Shown here: positions 19,441 through 28,029 of the stretch, in pieces
Numbering within the stretch: the stretch's first letter is position 1
Layout: every line of letters begins with the position of its first letter
NCBI GenBank assembly: GCA_905221605.1
Contig: CAJNDS010000532.1
Span: 1 to 30,000, forward strand
Origin: Symbiodinium natans
Taxonomy: Eukaryota; Sar; Dinophyceae; Suessiales; Symbiodiniaceae
Direction: 5' to 3'
DNA length: 30,000 nt
Notes under the pieces: model-generated
Seen by the model: the letters and a program-made list of their open reading frames with translations, nothing else
Told to the model about the DNA's origin: nothing
Databases searched by the model: none
Made by a program: the position numbers and the translations under genes

Positions 19441-20545
19441 ATGGAGTTGACCAACTTCTCAAGACAATTGTGCCAGAGTAGAACTTCTGCCATCAAAGCC
19501 ACACTGGGCTCCGGAATTAAGGTGCAGGTGTCATCACTTTCTGGCTCGAAGAAGCTCCGCGACAAGCCAACTTTTCAAGACAATTGCGCCAGAGCGCACA
19601 CGGAGCAACCTCCCAGCATCAGTCCAGTCTTGAAACACTTTTGCCTTCAAAGCCGCACTGGGCTCCGGAACACGGACCAAGGTGCAGGTGTCATCACTTT
19701 CTGGCTCAAAGAAGCTCCGCGACAAGCCAACTTTTCAAGACAATTGCGCCAGCGCGCACGGAGCAACCTCCCAGCATCAGTCCCGTCTTGAAACACTTTT
19801 GCCTTCAAAGCCGCACTGGGCTCCGGAACACGGACCAAGGTGCAGGTGTCATCACTTTCTGGCTCAAAGAAGCTCCGCGACAAGCCAACTTTTCAAGACA
19901 ATTGCGCCAGCGCGCACGGAGCAACCTCCCAGCATCAGTCCCGTCTTGAAACACTTTTGCCTTCAAAGCCGCACTGGGCTCCGGAACACGGACCAAGGTG
20001 CAGGTGTCATCACTTTCTGGCTCAAAGAAGCTCCGCGACAAGCCAACTTTTCAAGACAATTGCGCCAGCGCGCACGGAGCAACCTCCCAGCATCAGTCCC
20101 GTCTTGAAACACTTTTGCCTTCAAAGCCGCACTGGGCTCCGGAACACGGACCAAGGTGCAGGTGTCATCACTTTCTGGCTCAAAGAAGCTCCGCGACAAG
20201 CCAACTTCTCAAGACAATTGCGCCAGCGCGCACGGAGCAACCTCCCAGCATCAGTCCCGTCTTGAAACACTTTTGCCTTCAAAGCCGCACTGGGCTCCGG
20301 AACACGGACCAAGGTGCAGGTGTCATCACTTTCTGGCTCAAAGAAGCTCCGCGACAAGCCAACTTTTCAAGACAATTGCGCCAGCGCGCACGGAGCAACC
20401 TCCCAGCATCAGTCCCGTCTTGAAACACTTTTGCCTTCAAAGCCGCACTGGGCTCCGGAACACGGACCAAGGTGCAGGTGTCATCACTTTCTGGCTCAAA
20501 GAAGCTCCGCGACAAGCCAACTTCTCAAGACAATTGCGCGTGCGA
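19441..20545 (+). repeat. 158-bp tandem satellite, about 6.5 copies
   Basis: The marker GGTGCAGGTGTCATCAC recurs at 19521, 19681, 19839, 19997, 20155, 20313 and 20471. The first interval is 160 bp, the rest exactly 158. Units are almost identical; a T/C variant in AACTTTTCAAG or AACTTCTCAAG marks units. A shorter diverged unit precedes (19441-19520) and the last is cut off near 20540. 158 is not divisible by three, and the frames stop repeatedly, so this is not a coding repeat. Confidence 0.97.
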
Positions 20546-20762
20546 GGCGCCAGTCAGTCCGGTCTTGAAACTTAAACCCCAACCCGTGCAAGCGCTTCGT
20601 ATGTTACAACCTCTCTACTTACAGCGAAACGGCCAAATGGGACTGGCTGGTGACTGGGGACCTAGGAAGCAGGGACGTGTTGACTATACGATCGGTTGTA
20701 GATTTATATTCCATGATTTAGTGTTGGGCCAGGCACAGGACTCCCCCGGTATGGTCCGAAAT

Positions 20763-20970
20763 CCTAAACCCTAAACCCTAAACCCTAAACCCTAAACCCT
20801 AAACCCTAAACCCCAAGGCCTGAAGTCCCTCAAGCCATAAGCCCCTGAAAATGCCCTGAAGCCCCATACCGCTAAGCCCTGAACCCTAAACCCCAAGGCC
20901 AGAAGTCCCTCAAACCCTACACCCTAAACCCTAAACCCTAAACCCTAAACCCGAAACCCGAAACCCGAAA
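20763..20970 (-). repeat. CCCTAAA arrays with a 25-bp internal direct duplication
   Basis: AAACCCCAAGGCC(T/A)GAAGTC plus CCTCAA occurs at 20808-20832 and 20888-20912, with one mismatch; telomere-like units lie on both outer sides. Confidence 0.85.
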
Positions 20971-20971
20971 C

Positions 20972-21044
20972 CTGGCGGTTGAACGGGCTTCGCTGCAAAC
21001 GGGAGGCTGCTGCAGCCCGGGGCGCCGTTTTTTAGCTGCTCTTC
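20972..21044 (-). CDS. Candidate exon, unidentified gene A
   Basis: Acceptor CGCCGAG, reads EEQLKNGAPGCCSLPFAAKP then VQPPG, donor CCAG|GTTTCGGG. CCCTAAA precedes and TTTCGGG/TTTAGGG follows in sense. Phase with exon 21377-21345 fits only if that exon uses a donor one repeat further on. Confidence 0.5.
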
Positions 21045-21244
21045 CTCGGCGCGGTTTAGGGTTTAGGGTTTAGGGCTTAGGGTTTGGGTTTTGGGGTTTA
21101 GGGTTTCGGGTTTCGGGTTTAGGGTTTGGGGTTTGGGTTTTGGGGTTCGGGGTTTGGGGTTTAGGTTGGGGGGGGGTGGGGGCGAAGTCAGTCTCGGAAA
21201 GTTGGCTTGAAGGAACTCAAGTTGAGGAGATGAGGAGTCGGTGT

Positions 21245-21350
21245 ACCCTAAACCCTAAACCCTAAATCCTAAACCCTAAATCCTAAACCCTAAATCCTAA
21301 ACCCTAAACCCTAAATCCTAAACCCTAAATCCTAAACCCTAAACCCTAAG
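21245..21350 (-). repeat. CCCTAAA array with alternating CCCTAAA/TCCTAAA dimers
   Basis: A 14-bp dimer CCCTAAATCCTAAA is repeated, a variant seen only here, showing local amplification. Confidence 0.95.
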
Positions 21351-21377
21351 GCTTCAGGATTGGCTCCACAACACCGG
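21345..21377 (-). CDS. Candidate micro-exon, gene A
   Basis: 33 bp between CCCTAAACCCAG and TTAGG|GTTTAGGG; both splice sites lie in telomere-like repeat. Only one of three frames is open (RCCGANPEAL), and it is exactly the frame demanded by exon 22035-21973. Confidence 0.55.
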
Positions 21378-21972
21378 CTGGGTTTAGGGTTTCGGGTTTA
21401 GGGTTTAGGGTTTAGGGTTTACGGTTTACACCCTTCTACAGGCGACCCTCTGGAGTTTTAGGGTTTTTGGCCCTTCGGGTTTTGGGGTTTTAGGGTTTCA
21501 GGGATTTAGGGTTTTAGGGTTTTGATGTTTTGGGAAGATTCTGGAGTTTGAGGGTTTTAGGGCTTCAGGGCTTCAGGGTTTAAGCGTCTTGGGGCTCGGT
21601 TTCAGGGCTCCAGGTCTTAGGGCTTCAGGGCTTGGAGGATTTCGGGTTATACTCTATTCCTGGAACTCCGATTACCGACCGTTTATTAGGGTTGGTAGTT
21701 GATAGGGTTTAGGGTTTAGGGTTTAGGGTTTAGGGTTTAGGGTTTAGGGTTTACGGTTTAGGGTTGAGGGTTTACGGTTTAGGGTTTAGGGTTTAGGGTT
21801 ACCCCGCAAGGAGCAGGTATAACCCCGTGAAAACATGCAGGTAAGGAGAGTCCCAGGTTCAGGCCCTACACGAATCCTCCCCCTAAACCCTAAACCCTAA
21901 ACCCTAAATCCTAAACCCTAAACCTTAAACCCTAAACCCTAAACCCTAAACCCTGAACCCTGAACCCTAAAC

Positions 21973-22035
21973 CGTTCGCAGGCCACGAGCACAGATCCGG
22001 GCTCCTCTCCTCCGGAATGCCGTGCCTTGGGCCAA
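21973..22035 (-). CDS. Candidate internal exon, gene A
   Basis: Acceptor CCCCCTGAG|T, then WPKARHSGGEEPGSVLVACE, donor ACG|GTTTAGGG. This frame matches both neighbours in phase (2 plus 1 each side). The frame LAQGTAFRRRGARICARGLR is also open. Confidence 0.55.
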
Positions 22036-22114
22036 CTCAGGGGGAGGTTTATGGGGGTTTGGGTTTAGGGTTTAGGGTTTAGGGTTTAGGATGCCTTGGG
22101 CCAATTCAGGGGGA
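22023..22114. repeat. Telomere-like insert between 23-bp direct repeats at a 3' splice site
   Basis: TGCCTTGGGCCAA(C/T)TCAG plus GGGGA at 22023-22045 and 22092-22114, with 46 bp of TTTAGGG-type DNA between. The only mismatch (22036 C against 22105 T) is the G of the acceptor AG in sense: CTGAG in the exon copy, CTGAA in the upstream copy. Confidence 0.85.
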
Positions 22115-22200
22115 TTGCGGGTTTACAGGGTTTGAACCGTTCCTGCTTCCATACCCTACTATGATCGTTAAAGGGTGCGCTGCGGGGTGCTGGGTTACCC

Positions 22201-22510
22201 CCAAACCCTAAACCCTAAACCCTAACCTAAACCCTAAACCCTAAACCCTAAACCCTAAACCCTAAGCCCTAAGCCCTAAGCCCTAAACCCTAAACCCTAA
22301 ACCCTAAACCCTAAACCCTAAACCCTAAACCCTAAACCCTAAACCCTTACCATATACGCTAAACCCTAAACCCTAAACCCCAAACCCTACACCCTAAACC
22401 CTAAACCCGAAACCCTAAACCCTAAACCCCAGACCCTAAACCCTAAACCCCAGACCCTAAACCCTAAACCCTAAACCCCAAACCCTAAACCCTAAACCCC
22501 AAACCCTATG
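22201..22510 (-). repeat. Long CCCTAAA array with variants
   Basis: About 43 units, including CCCTAAG, CCCCAAA and CCCCAGA forms. Confidence 0.97.
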
Positions 22511-22515
22511 TAAAC

Positions 22516-22595
22516 CCCACCGCTCCCAGCGGCTTGACAAGGACCTCCGCCGTGGCGGCGCGCGCTGCCTCAGCGCGTAGGATGAGCACCTGGAG
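22516..22595 (-). CDS. Candidate internal exon, gene A
   Basis: Acceptor CCCTAAACAG, reads LQVLILRAEAARAATAEVLV then KPLGAV, donor GG|GTTTACATAGGG in phase 2, fitting the next exon. Upstream join to 23305-23125 needs that exon to use its second repeat-borne donor. Confidence 0.6.
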
Positions 22596-22822
22596 CTGTT
22601 TAGGGTTTAGGGTTTAGGGTTTAGGGTTTAGGGTTTAGGGTTTAGGGTTTAGGGTTTAGGGTTTAGGGTTTAGGGTATAGGGTTTAGGGTATAGGGTTTA
22701 AGGTTTAGGGCTTTGGGTTTAGGGTTCAGGATTTCGGGCTTAGGATTCAGGGTTCAGGGTTTTGAGGGTTCAGGGCTTGGGTTCAGGGTTCAGGGCTCAG
22801 GGTTTGTTGGGTTTGGGGTTTG

Positions 22823-22921
22823 GCAGTTCCCTGAATTATGGTACCTTTTGGGGTGCCCTGCAGATACGGTACCCTTTAAAACCCCCCCAAAATCAAAATG
22901 GGCCCTAATTCAGAGAACTAC
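22823..22921. mobile_element. MITE-like element, family 3
   Basis: 99 bp with inverted ends GCAGTTCCCTGAATTATGG and CCTAATTCAGAGAACTAC (three mismatches), interior with two GGTACCNTTT motifs. Intronic by the exon model. Confidence 0.65.
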
Positions 22922-23124
22922 CCTTTTCTAAGGGTGTCTGAGGTGCGGGAGGGTTGGGTCGAGGCTTTGTCTCTGTAGAGGTTTAGGGATTTAGGGGGGG
23001 ATACAAAAGGCTGAGGGAGAGATTTCAGAGGACTTTGTTGCTTACCCCCACCGATATACGGGACCCTTTAACGATATATAGATATATAGTCATGCAATGA
23101 AACCCTGCACCCTAAACCCTAAAC

Positions 23125-23305
23125 CCTAATGGCCTTTGTGGTTTGGGCAAGGCAGCGTGAACGTTATCGTTTTGTTTCAGTTTCAGCTGAAGCCCTTGGG
23201 AAGGGAGGGGTTCTGCTCCAGTTTCAGGCTTTCGTGTCGTTGATGGGGTGGGTTCAGTTCTCGCATCAGGTTCAACTTCAATTTCAGCCGCTTTCTTTTG
23301 TTGGG
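23125..23305 (-). CDS. Internal exon, gene A (longest clear island exon)
   Basis: Acceptor AAACCCCCACAG, then 59 codons in one open frame beginning QQKKAAEIEVEPDARTEPTP and including QLKLKQNDNVHAALPKPQ; low-complexity, charged and Pro/Thr-rich, likely disordered. Donor ATTAGG|GTTTAGGG. The other frames contain stops. Phase matches the preceding exon (1 plus 2). Confidence 0.7.
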
Positions 23306-23652
23306 CTGTGGGGGTTTAGGGTTTAGGGTTTAGGGTTTGGGGTTTAGGGTTTCGGGTTTAGGGTTTAGGGTTTAGGGTTTAGGGTTTAGGGGTTAGGGGT
23401 AAGGGGTTAGGGGTTAGGGTTTAGGGGCGGGGGGAGGAGGGGGGGGGGTTCCGTTTCGGTAGGGTTGAGACCTTGGGGGTTTGGGGCTGAGGCCTCGCTG
23501 CTCTTTTTCACATCCTTCAGCCCGGTAGATCTTGCAAACTCCCTAAGCTCTAAACCCTAAACCCCAAACCCTAAACCCTAGCCCTAAACCCTAAACCCCA
23601 CACCTTCAACCCTAAACCCTCAACCCTAAACCCTAAACCCTAAACCCTAAAC

Positions 23653-23702
23653 CCCGAAACAGTTCACGGGGCCCCCCGATTTCCCTCCTTGAGTCGCCAT
23701 TG
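23653..23702 (-). CDS. Internal exon, gene A
   Basis: Acceptor GGTCATACAG, reads NGDSRREIGGPRELFR with split codons at both ends, donor CGGG|GTTTAGGG. Both neighbouring junctions agree in phase. Confidence 0.65.
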
Positions 23703-24034
23703 CTGTATGACCTTTAGGGTTTAGGGTCTGGGGCTTGGGGTTTAGGGTTTAGGGCTAGGGAGGGCTATATAGGGCTTAGGGTTTAGGGCTAGGGAGGCCT
23801 AGGGTTTAGGGCTAGGGTTTAGGGTTCAGGGCTTAGGGTTTAGTTTAGGATTCAGGGGTTGAGCCTTGAGGCTTCATCCGAGGCCTACCAAGTTATCAAG
23901 AGCTCAGAAGGGCCAAACAACGTCAACCCCCCAAACCCCAAACCCCAAACCCTAAACCCTAAACCCTAAACCCTATACCCTAAACCCTATACCCTAAACC
24001 CTAAACCCTAAACCCTAAACCCCAAACCCTAAAC

Positions 24035-24150
24035 CTAAGCCCCCCCTTGTTCCTTATCAAGAATTCAGGGGGGCCTGGTTCTGCTGGAGATTGAAGCGCA
24101 GGTAGGGCCTGGGCGTGCAGGCTTTCACGCAGGGTGCAAGGCACATGGGG
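24035..24150 (-). CDS. Internal exon, gene A
   Basis: Acceptor AAGCCGCAG (or AAG six bases earlier), reads PHVPCTLRESLHAQALPALQ then SPAEPGPPEFLIRNKGGL, donor CTTAG|GTTTAGGG, phase 2. Joins in frame at both sides. Confidence 0.68.
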
Positions 24151-24184
24151 CTGCGGCTTAAGGATGGCTTAGGGATTTGCTGAG

Positions 24185-24308
24185 GGGTTTAGGGTTTAGG
24201 GTTTAGGGTTTAGGGTTTAGGGTTTAGGGTTTAGGGTTTAGGGTTTAGGGTTTAGGGTTTAGGGTTTAGGGTTTAGGGTTTAGGCGGTTTAGGGTTTAGG
24301 GTTTAGGG
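24185..24308 (+). repeat. TTTAGGG array
   Basis: About 17 near-perfect units; in sense it is CCCTAAA upstream of exon 24150-24035. Confidence 0.97.
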
Positions 24309-24651
24309 GACTAGGTGCGAGTAGGGGTGGAGACACGGCCGACTTCTGAAGCGGCGACTACGAGAAGGCGATTGCGACTGACTCCTAGGCCCCCTCCAAC
24401 CCCCCCCCCCCTCCACCCCACATGAACCCCCAAACCGAAAACAAACCAATATGCAGCGCATAAAGCCCTTAAAAAAACCCTGTAAGGCCCTCCTGAAGTC
24501 AAACCTAAACCCTAAACCCTAAACCCGACACCCTAAACCCTAAACCCTAAACCCTAAACCCAAAAACCCTAAACCCTAAACCCAAAAACCCTAAACCCCA
24601 AACCCTAAACCTCAAACCCTAAACCCTAAACCCTAAACCCTAAACCCTGAC

Positions 24652-24713
24652 CCCCCCCCGGGGGCCGAACCCATCAGCGGCTTCCGTCAACTCCATGGCG
24701 TGTCGAAGGTTGC
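24652..24713 (-). CDS. Internal exon, gene A
   Basis: Acceptor CCCTATTCAAG, reads NLRHAMELTEAADGFGPRGG after a split Gly codon, donor in a G run at GTCAGGGTTTAGGG. The exact donor within the nine G is uncertain. In frame with 25649-25517. Confidence 0.68.
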
Positions 24714-24972
24714 CTTGAATAGGGTTTAGGGTTTAGGGTTTAGGGAAAAATAGGGTTTAGGGTTTAGGGTTTAATAGGGTTTAGGGTTTAGGGTTTGGGG
24801 TTTAGGGTTTGGGGGTTGGGGTTTAGGGGGGGTTGCTATTGGGTCTTTATCGGGCTTGTATGGGCTCGGTTTGAAAAGGGGTTTTAGGCTTTATGTAGGG
24901 TCCAGTTCCTTTCTTCCTAAGGGTTAAAAGTTAAAAGCCTTTTTGGGGGGGCTAGGGCACGAGGCGGTTGGT

Positions 24973-25077
24973 AGCCCAGTAACCATATAACAATACGGGC
25001 ACCCCCTTTGTGGGTTGTTGGCCACTTTCTAAGGGAACCCAGAACCAAAACAGATGGGAAAAGGGCACCACTGGGCT
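24973..25077 (-). mobile_element. Introner family 1, second copy, nested in an intron of gene A
   Basis: AGCCCAGT (24973-24980) and ACTGGGCT (25070-25077) terminal inverted repeats; shares GTAGCCCAGTAACCATATNA and the GGGNACCC segment with intron 2 of the amidohydrolase. No obvious target duplication. Confidence 0.85.
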
Positions 25078-25516
25078 TGCAAGTATTGAAATAATTGCTG
25101 TTCAGGGTTAAGGTTCGGCGGCGAGTTACGCGGAAAGTTTCGAGGAAAACTGAGGCACCCACTTAGGGCATTTTGGGGTGTGCATGGGTGCTTATATGTA
25201 AGGCCACAAGTAGGATGGCTTTAGCTTATAAAGGGTACCCCTTTTTGCTTTAAAGGGGTTTATGAGGGCACCTAAACCCGAAAACAAGGGAATAAGGGCC
25301 TACTCTGGGGGAGTTTAGTGTTTCGGGGGGGTTTTTCCCCTTAAGCACAAGGTTGTTCAATCAAAACCTCCTGAGAAGAGACGCCCCTTGAAGGAGGGTA
25401 TTGCAACTTACATGGCACAAGGATAAGAGACCCCGCAGCAAGGGATTGAGGGAAGAGGGTTGAAGCTCCCTAAACCCTAAACCCTAAACCCTAAACCCCA
25501 AACCCAAAAGAGGTAC

Positions 25517-25649
25517 CATTCAAGGGCAGGCTGCGCACGGGCACGTCGCCCACCGCCATCAGCTGCATGTTTTCAAGGTGGTCGTAGCCTGTGACACACG
25601 GGTAGTTGGGGCTGTTGGCCCCTTTGTTCGGCAGCCCGGAATTGAAGCC
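25517..25649 (-). CDS. Internal exon, gene A
   Basis: 44 codons beginning GFNSGLPNKGANSPNYPCVT and including GYDHLENMQLMAVGDVPVRS; clearly protein-like. Acceptor TTTAG|GG is the last telomere-like unit; donor AATG|GTACCTC. No domain recognised. Confidence 0.72.
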
Positions 25650-25669
25650 CTAAACCCTAAACCCTAAAC
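25650..25669 (-). other. Predicted 20-nt mini-intron of telomere repeat
   Basis: In sense GGG|GTTTAGGGTTTAGGGTTTAG|GGC. Unspliced, the frame meets TAG at once; removal joins two good exons in phase 0 (KDFG then GFNSG). Confidence 0.5.
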
Positions 25670-25756
25670 CCCAAAATCCTTAAAGCTGTAGAAGAGACCC
25701 CCCCAAAAAAGGACCACCACAATCTTGATGAACCCCCCGATGTGTATCTTAAAATA
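25670..25756 (-). CDS. Internal exon with a membrane-like segment, gene A
   Basis: Acceptor CATAGCAG, 29 codons, YFKIHIGGFIKIVVVLFWGG then LFYSFKDFG: a hydrophobic run of about 17 residues that could be one transmembrane helix. In-frame stop lies just upstream of the acceptor, so the edge is well bounded. Confidence 0.65.
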
Positions 25757-26165
25757 CTGCTATGCGGGGCCCGAGCTGCGGAACCCAAGCCCTGACCTCG
25801 TAGGGTATAGGGTTTAGGGTTTAGGGTTTAGGGTTTAGGGTTTGGGGTTTAGGGTTTGGGGTTTGGGGTTTCGGGTTTCGGGTTTGGGATGCAGTGTAGG
25901 GCTCTTGCAGTCCAAGATGCCCACTGTGAGCTCGTGTGCCAGGACCTGCAGGGACGGCCCAAAAAACCTTACACGACAAACGCCAAAACTAAACCCTGAA
26001 ACCTGAAGTCACATATAACCCAAAAACCCTGACTTCAACCCGTCCTGAAATCATGTACAAGTAAGGTTTAGGGTTGAGGATTTAGGGTTGACATTGAGAG
26101 CTAAGGTGCAATTAGGGTTTAAGGTGCCCGAAACCCTCGGGCTTGGGGGTAAGGATGCCCGAAAA

Positions 26166-26268
26166 CCTAAACCCTAAACCCTCAACCCCAAACCCCAAAC
26201 CCTAAATCCCAAACCCTAAACCCTAAACCCTAAACCCTAAACCCTAAACCCTAAACCCTAAACCCTAG
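26166..26268 (-). repeat. CCCTAAA array
   Basis: About eight perfect units at the right end plus CCCCAAA variants; in sense it follows the donor of exon 26368-26294. Confidence 0.95.
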
Positions 26269-26293
26269 GATTGGAGGCTGTGTCTGAACTCAC

Positions 26294-26368
26294 CTCGTAC
26301 AGGTCTCGATGGCACGGGCCTGCGTCAGCACGACCAACTCTTGGTCTCGTGAATTCGCGCGCCCCTGG
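26294..26368 (-). CDS. Internal exon, gene A
   Basis: Consensus donor GAG|GTGAGT. Acceptor CCTTTAAG gives phase 0 with both neighbours and reads PGAREFTRPRVGRADAGPCH then RDLYE. Acceptors CCTGCAG (26385) or CCAG (26365) are also possible but do not match the previous exon's phase. Confidence 0.6.
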
Positions 26369-26431
26369 CTTAAAGGTTTGACCGCTGCAGGTTTAGGGTT
26401 TAGGGTTTAGGGCTAGGGGTTTGGGGTTTAG

Positions 26432-26760
26432 AAAGGGCCAGGGTCGGAGGATTCTGAAACCCCTGACGCAATGATGCTAGGGTTTTTGGGGATCAGGGGC
26501 CCTTCTGTTTTAGCACTTGTTCTTGCATGATTCCAAAAGTCGCAAAAGAATTGTGGCGTTGGACAACAGAAATCAAGTGACCCCTCAGGGACGATTCCTC
26601 ACATTGCAATAGGGATCCCAATATGGGCCTTTCCGCAAATCGGGTCCCCCCAAAAAGCCCGCATGAGTTTAGGTTAAGTAATGCTCTTTGCTTGACGGCG
26701 ATGTTGGGCATAGACTGACTGGCTGCGCGCACACTGCAGGTGCTGCTTGCAGGTTCAGGG
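26432..26760. other. Intron interior, no supportable gene
   Basis: Unique DNA between a TTTAGGG and a CCCTAAA array. A 79-codon minus frame exists (26732-26493) but has no second line of support. Confidence 0.45.
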
Positions 26761-27174
26761 TTTAAGCCCTAAACCCTAAACCCTAAACCCTTTCCCTAAA
26801 CCCTAAACCCTAAACCCTAAACCCTAACCCTAAACCCTAAGCCCTAAGCCCGAAGCCCTAAACCCTAATCCCTAAACCCTAAACCCTAATCCCCAAACCC
26901 CAAACCCCAAACCTAAACCCAAGGGCTCAGGGCTTCCCTTGGGTTCTCTGAAACATGGGAGCCGAAAGCTCGAAACCACAAAACTCGAAACCAAACTTCA
27001 GACACCAAACCGATAAAACCCTACACCCTTGCAAGTCCTAATGACCTAAAGCCCTGAACCCCTTTCACCCTGAAACCTAAACCTCTCAACCCTGAACACC
27101 CTCAACCACTAAGCCTGCCCCTAAACCCTCTAAGGTCTCAAACGCTACAAGCCCTAAGACCCCAAGACCGCCCC

Positions 27175-27360
27175 TGAATACCTGAATACCTGAATACCTG
27201 AATACCTGAATACCTGAACCCTGAACCCTGAACCCTGAACCCTGAACCCTGAACCCTAAACCCTAAACCCTAAACCCTAAACCCTAAACCCTAAACCCTA
27301 AACCCTAAACCCTAAACCCTAAACCCTAAACCCTAAACACTAAACCCTAAACCCTAAAAC
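27175..27360 (-). repeat. Graded tandem tract: TACCTGAA to CCCTGAA to CCCTAAA
   Basis: Five TACCTGAA octamers, then five CCCTGAA heptamers, then about 16 CCCTAAA heptamers, a stepwise change of unit along one array. Confidence 0.95.
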
Positions 27361-27438
27361 CCTTCTGGCCTGCACCGCAAACTTCACCATCTCGATGGGC
27401 GCCTTATGCTCCTTGGACCGGGACTCGAAGGTTCGGGG
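27361..27438 (-). CDS. Internal exon, gene A
   Basis: Acceptor CCCTGAAAG, 26 codons including SRSKEHKAPIEMVKFAVQAR, donor AGG|GTTTTAGGGTTTAGGG. Convincing composition and sites; phase 0 at both ends. Confidence 0.7.
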
Positions 27439-27569
27439 CTTTCAGGGTTTAGGGTTTAGGGTTGAGGGCTTAGGGATCTTCAAGGCTAGGGCTTTTCGGG
27501 CAGCTTTACGGGTTTTAGGGCATTTAGTTCACGGATCTCCGGACCTGTTTGGGCTTTTGGGATGACTGG

Positions 27570-27708
27570 TTTAGGGTTTAGGGTTTAGGGTTTAGGGTTT
27601 AGGGTTTAGGGTTTAGGGTTTAGGGTTTAGGGTTTAGGGTTTAGGGTTTAGGGTTTAGGGTTTAGGGTTTAGGGTTTAGGGTTTAGGGTTTAGGGTTTAG
27701 GGTTTAGC
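27570..27708 (+). repeat. TTTAGGG array, longest perfect run
   Basis: About 19 to 20 uninterrupted heptamers abutting an open frame on the right. Confidence 0.98.
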
Positions 27709-27984
27709 AAACAAGCCGTAGGTCCTTCCTTTTGCTTTAGGATCAGAATACTCCTCCTGCTTGTGTCCAGACATGGCTTGCCAAAAGTGAGCACCCCGCA
27801 TTCCGCAGCCCTTGCCTATTGCGTTGTAGCGCTTGTCCTCAGCGCTGAGGACTTGCTGGATTGCCTGAAGCAGGCGCTTGAACCAGTCTGCGCCCAGGGA
27901 GCTTGAGACACTTGCGAGGCTGGCCTGGCGAGTCATTAGGTCGCGCATGGCACGATGCATGTGAGGCGGCGGTAATATCACCAA
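27697..27984 (-). CDS. Coding-like segment truncated by a telomere-like array
   Basis: Open frame with natural composition (HMHRAMRDLMTRQASLASVS, DWFKRLLQAIQQVLSAEDKR, AHFWQAMSGHKQEEYSD) that ends GLF-AKP-stop, where AAACCCTAA, including the stop, is supplied by the array. Either a 3'-truncated gene, or an exon with a GC donor (TTT|GCTAAACCC) to 27438-27361, which would be in phase. Here the sense-downstream array is CCCTAAA, the opposite of other donors. No domain recognised. Confidence 0.5.
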   Translation of the reverse strand: MVILPPPHMHRAMRDLMTRQASLASVSSSLGADWFKRLLQAIQQVLSAEDKRYNAIGKGCGMRGAHFWQAMSGHKQEEYSDPKAKGRTYGLFAKP

Positions 27985-28029
27985 CGATCGCGAATGGATG
28001 CTTCAGCCGGTGAGGCCGCATCTGTTACA

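Noticed and set aside
19682-20575. Repeated 141- and 78-codon ORFs on both strands
   Set aside because: Shadows of the 158-bp satellite; the unit is not a multiple of three and the ORFs end every three units.
23653-23691. Start exon beginning MATQGGKSGGP at about 23691
   Set aside because: Possible initiator, but the alternative frame through the whole island matches phases of exons on both sides.
24057-24179. Terminal exon reading from CTCAG at 24180 to TGA at 24057
   Set aside because: An alternative frame in the same segment is open through to the GTTTAGGG donor and fits the phases of both neighbouring exons.
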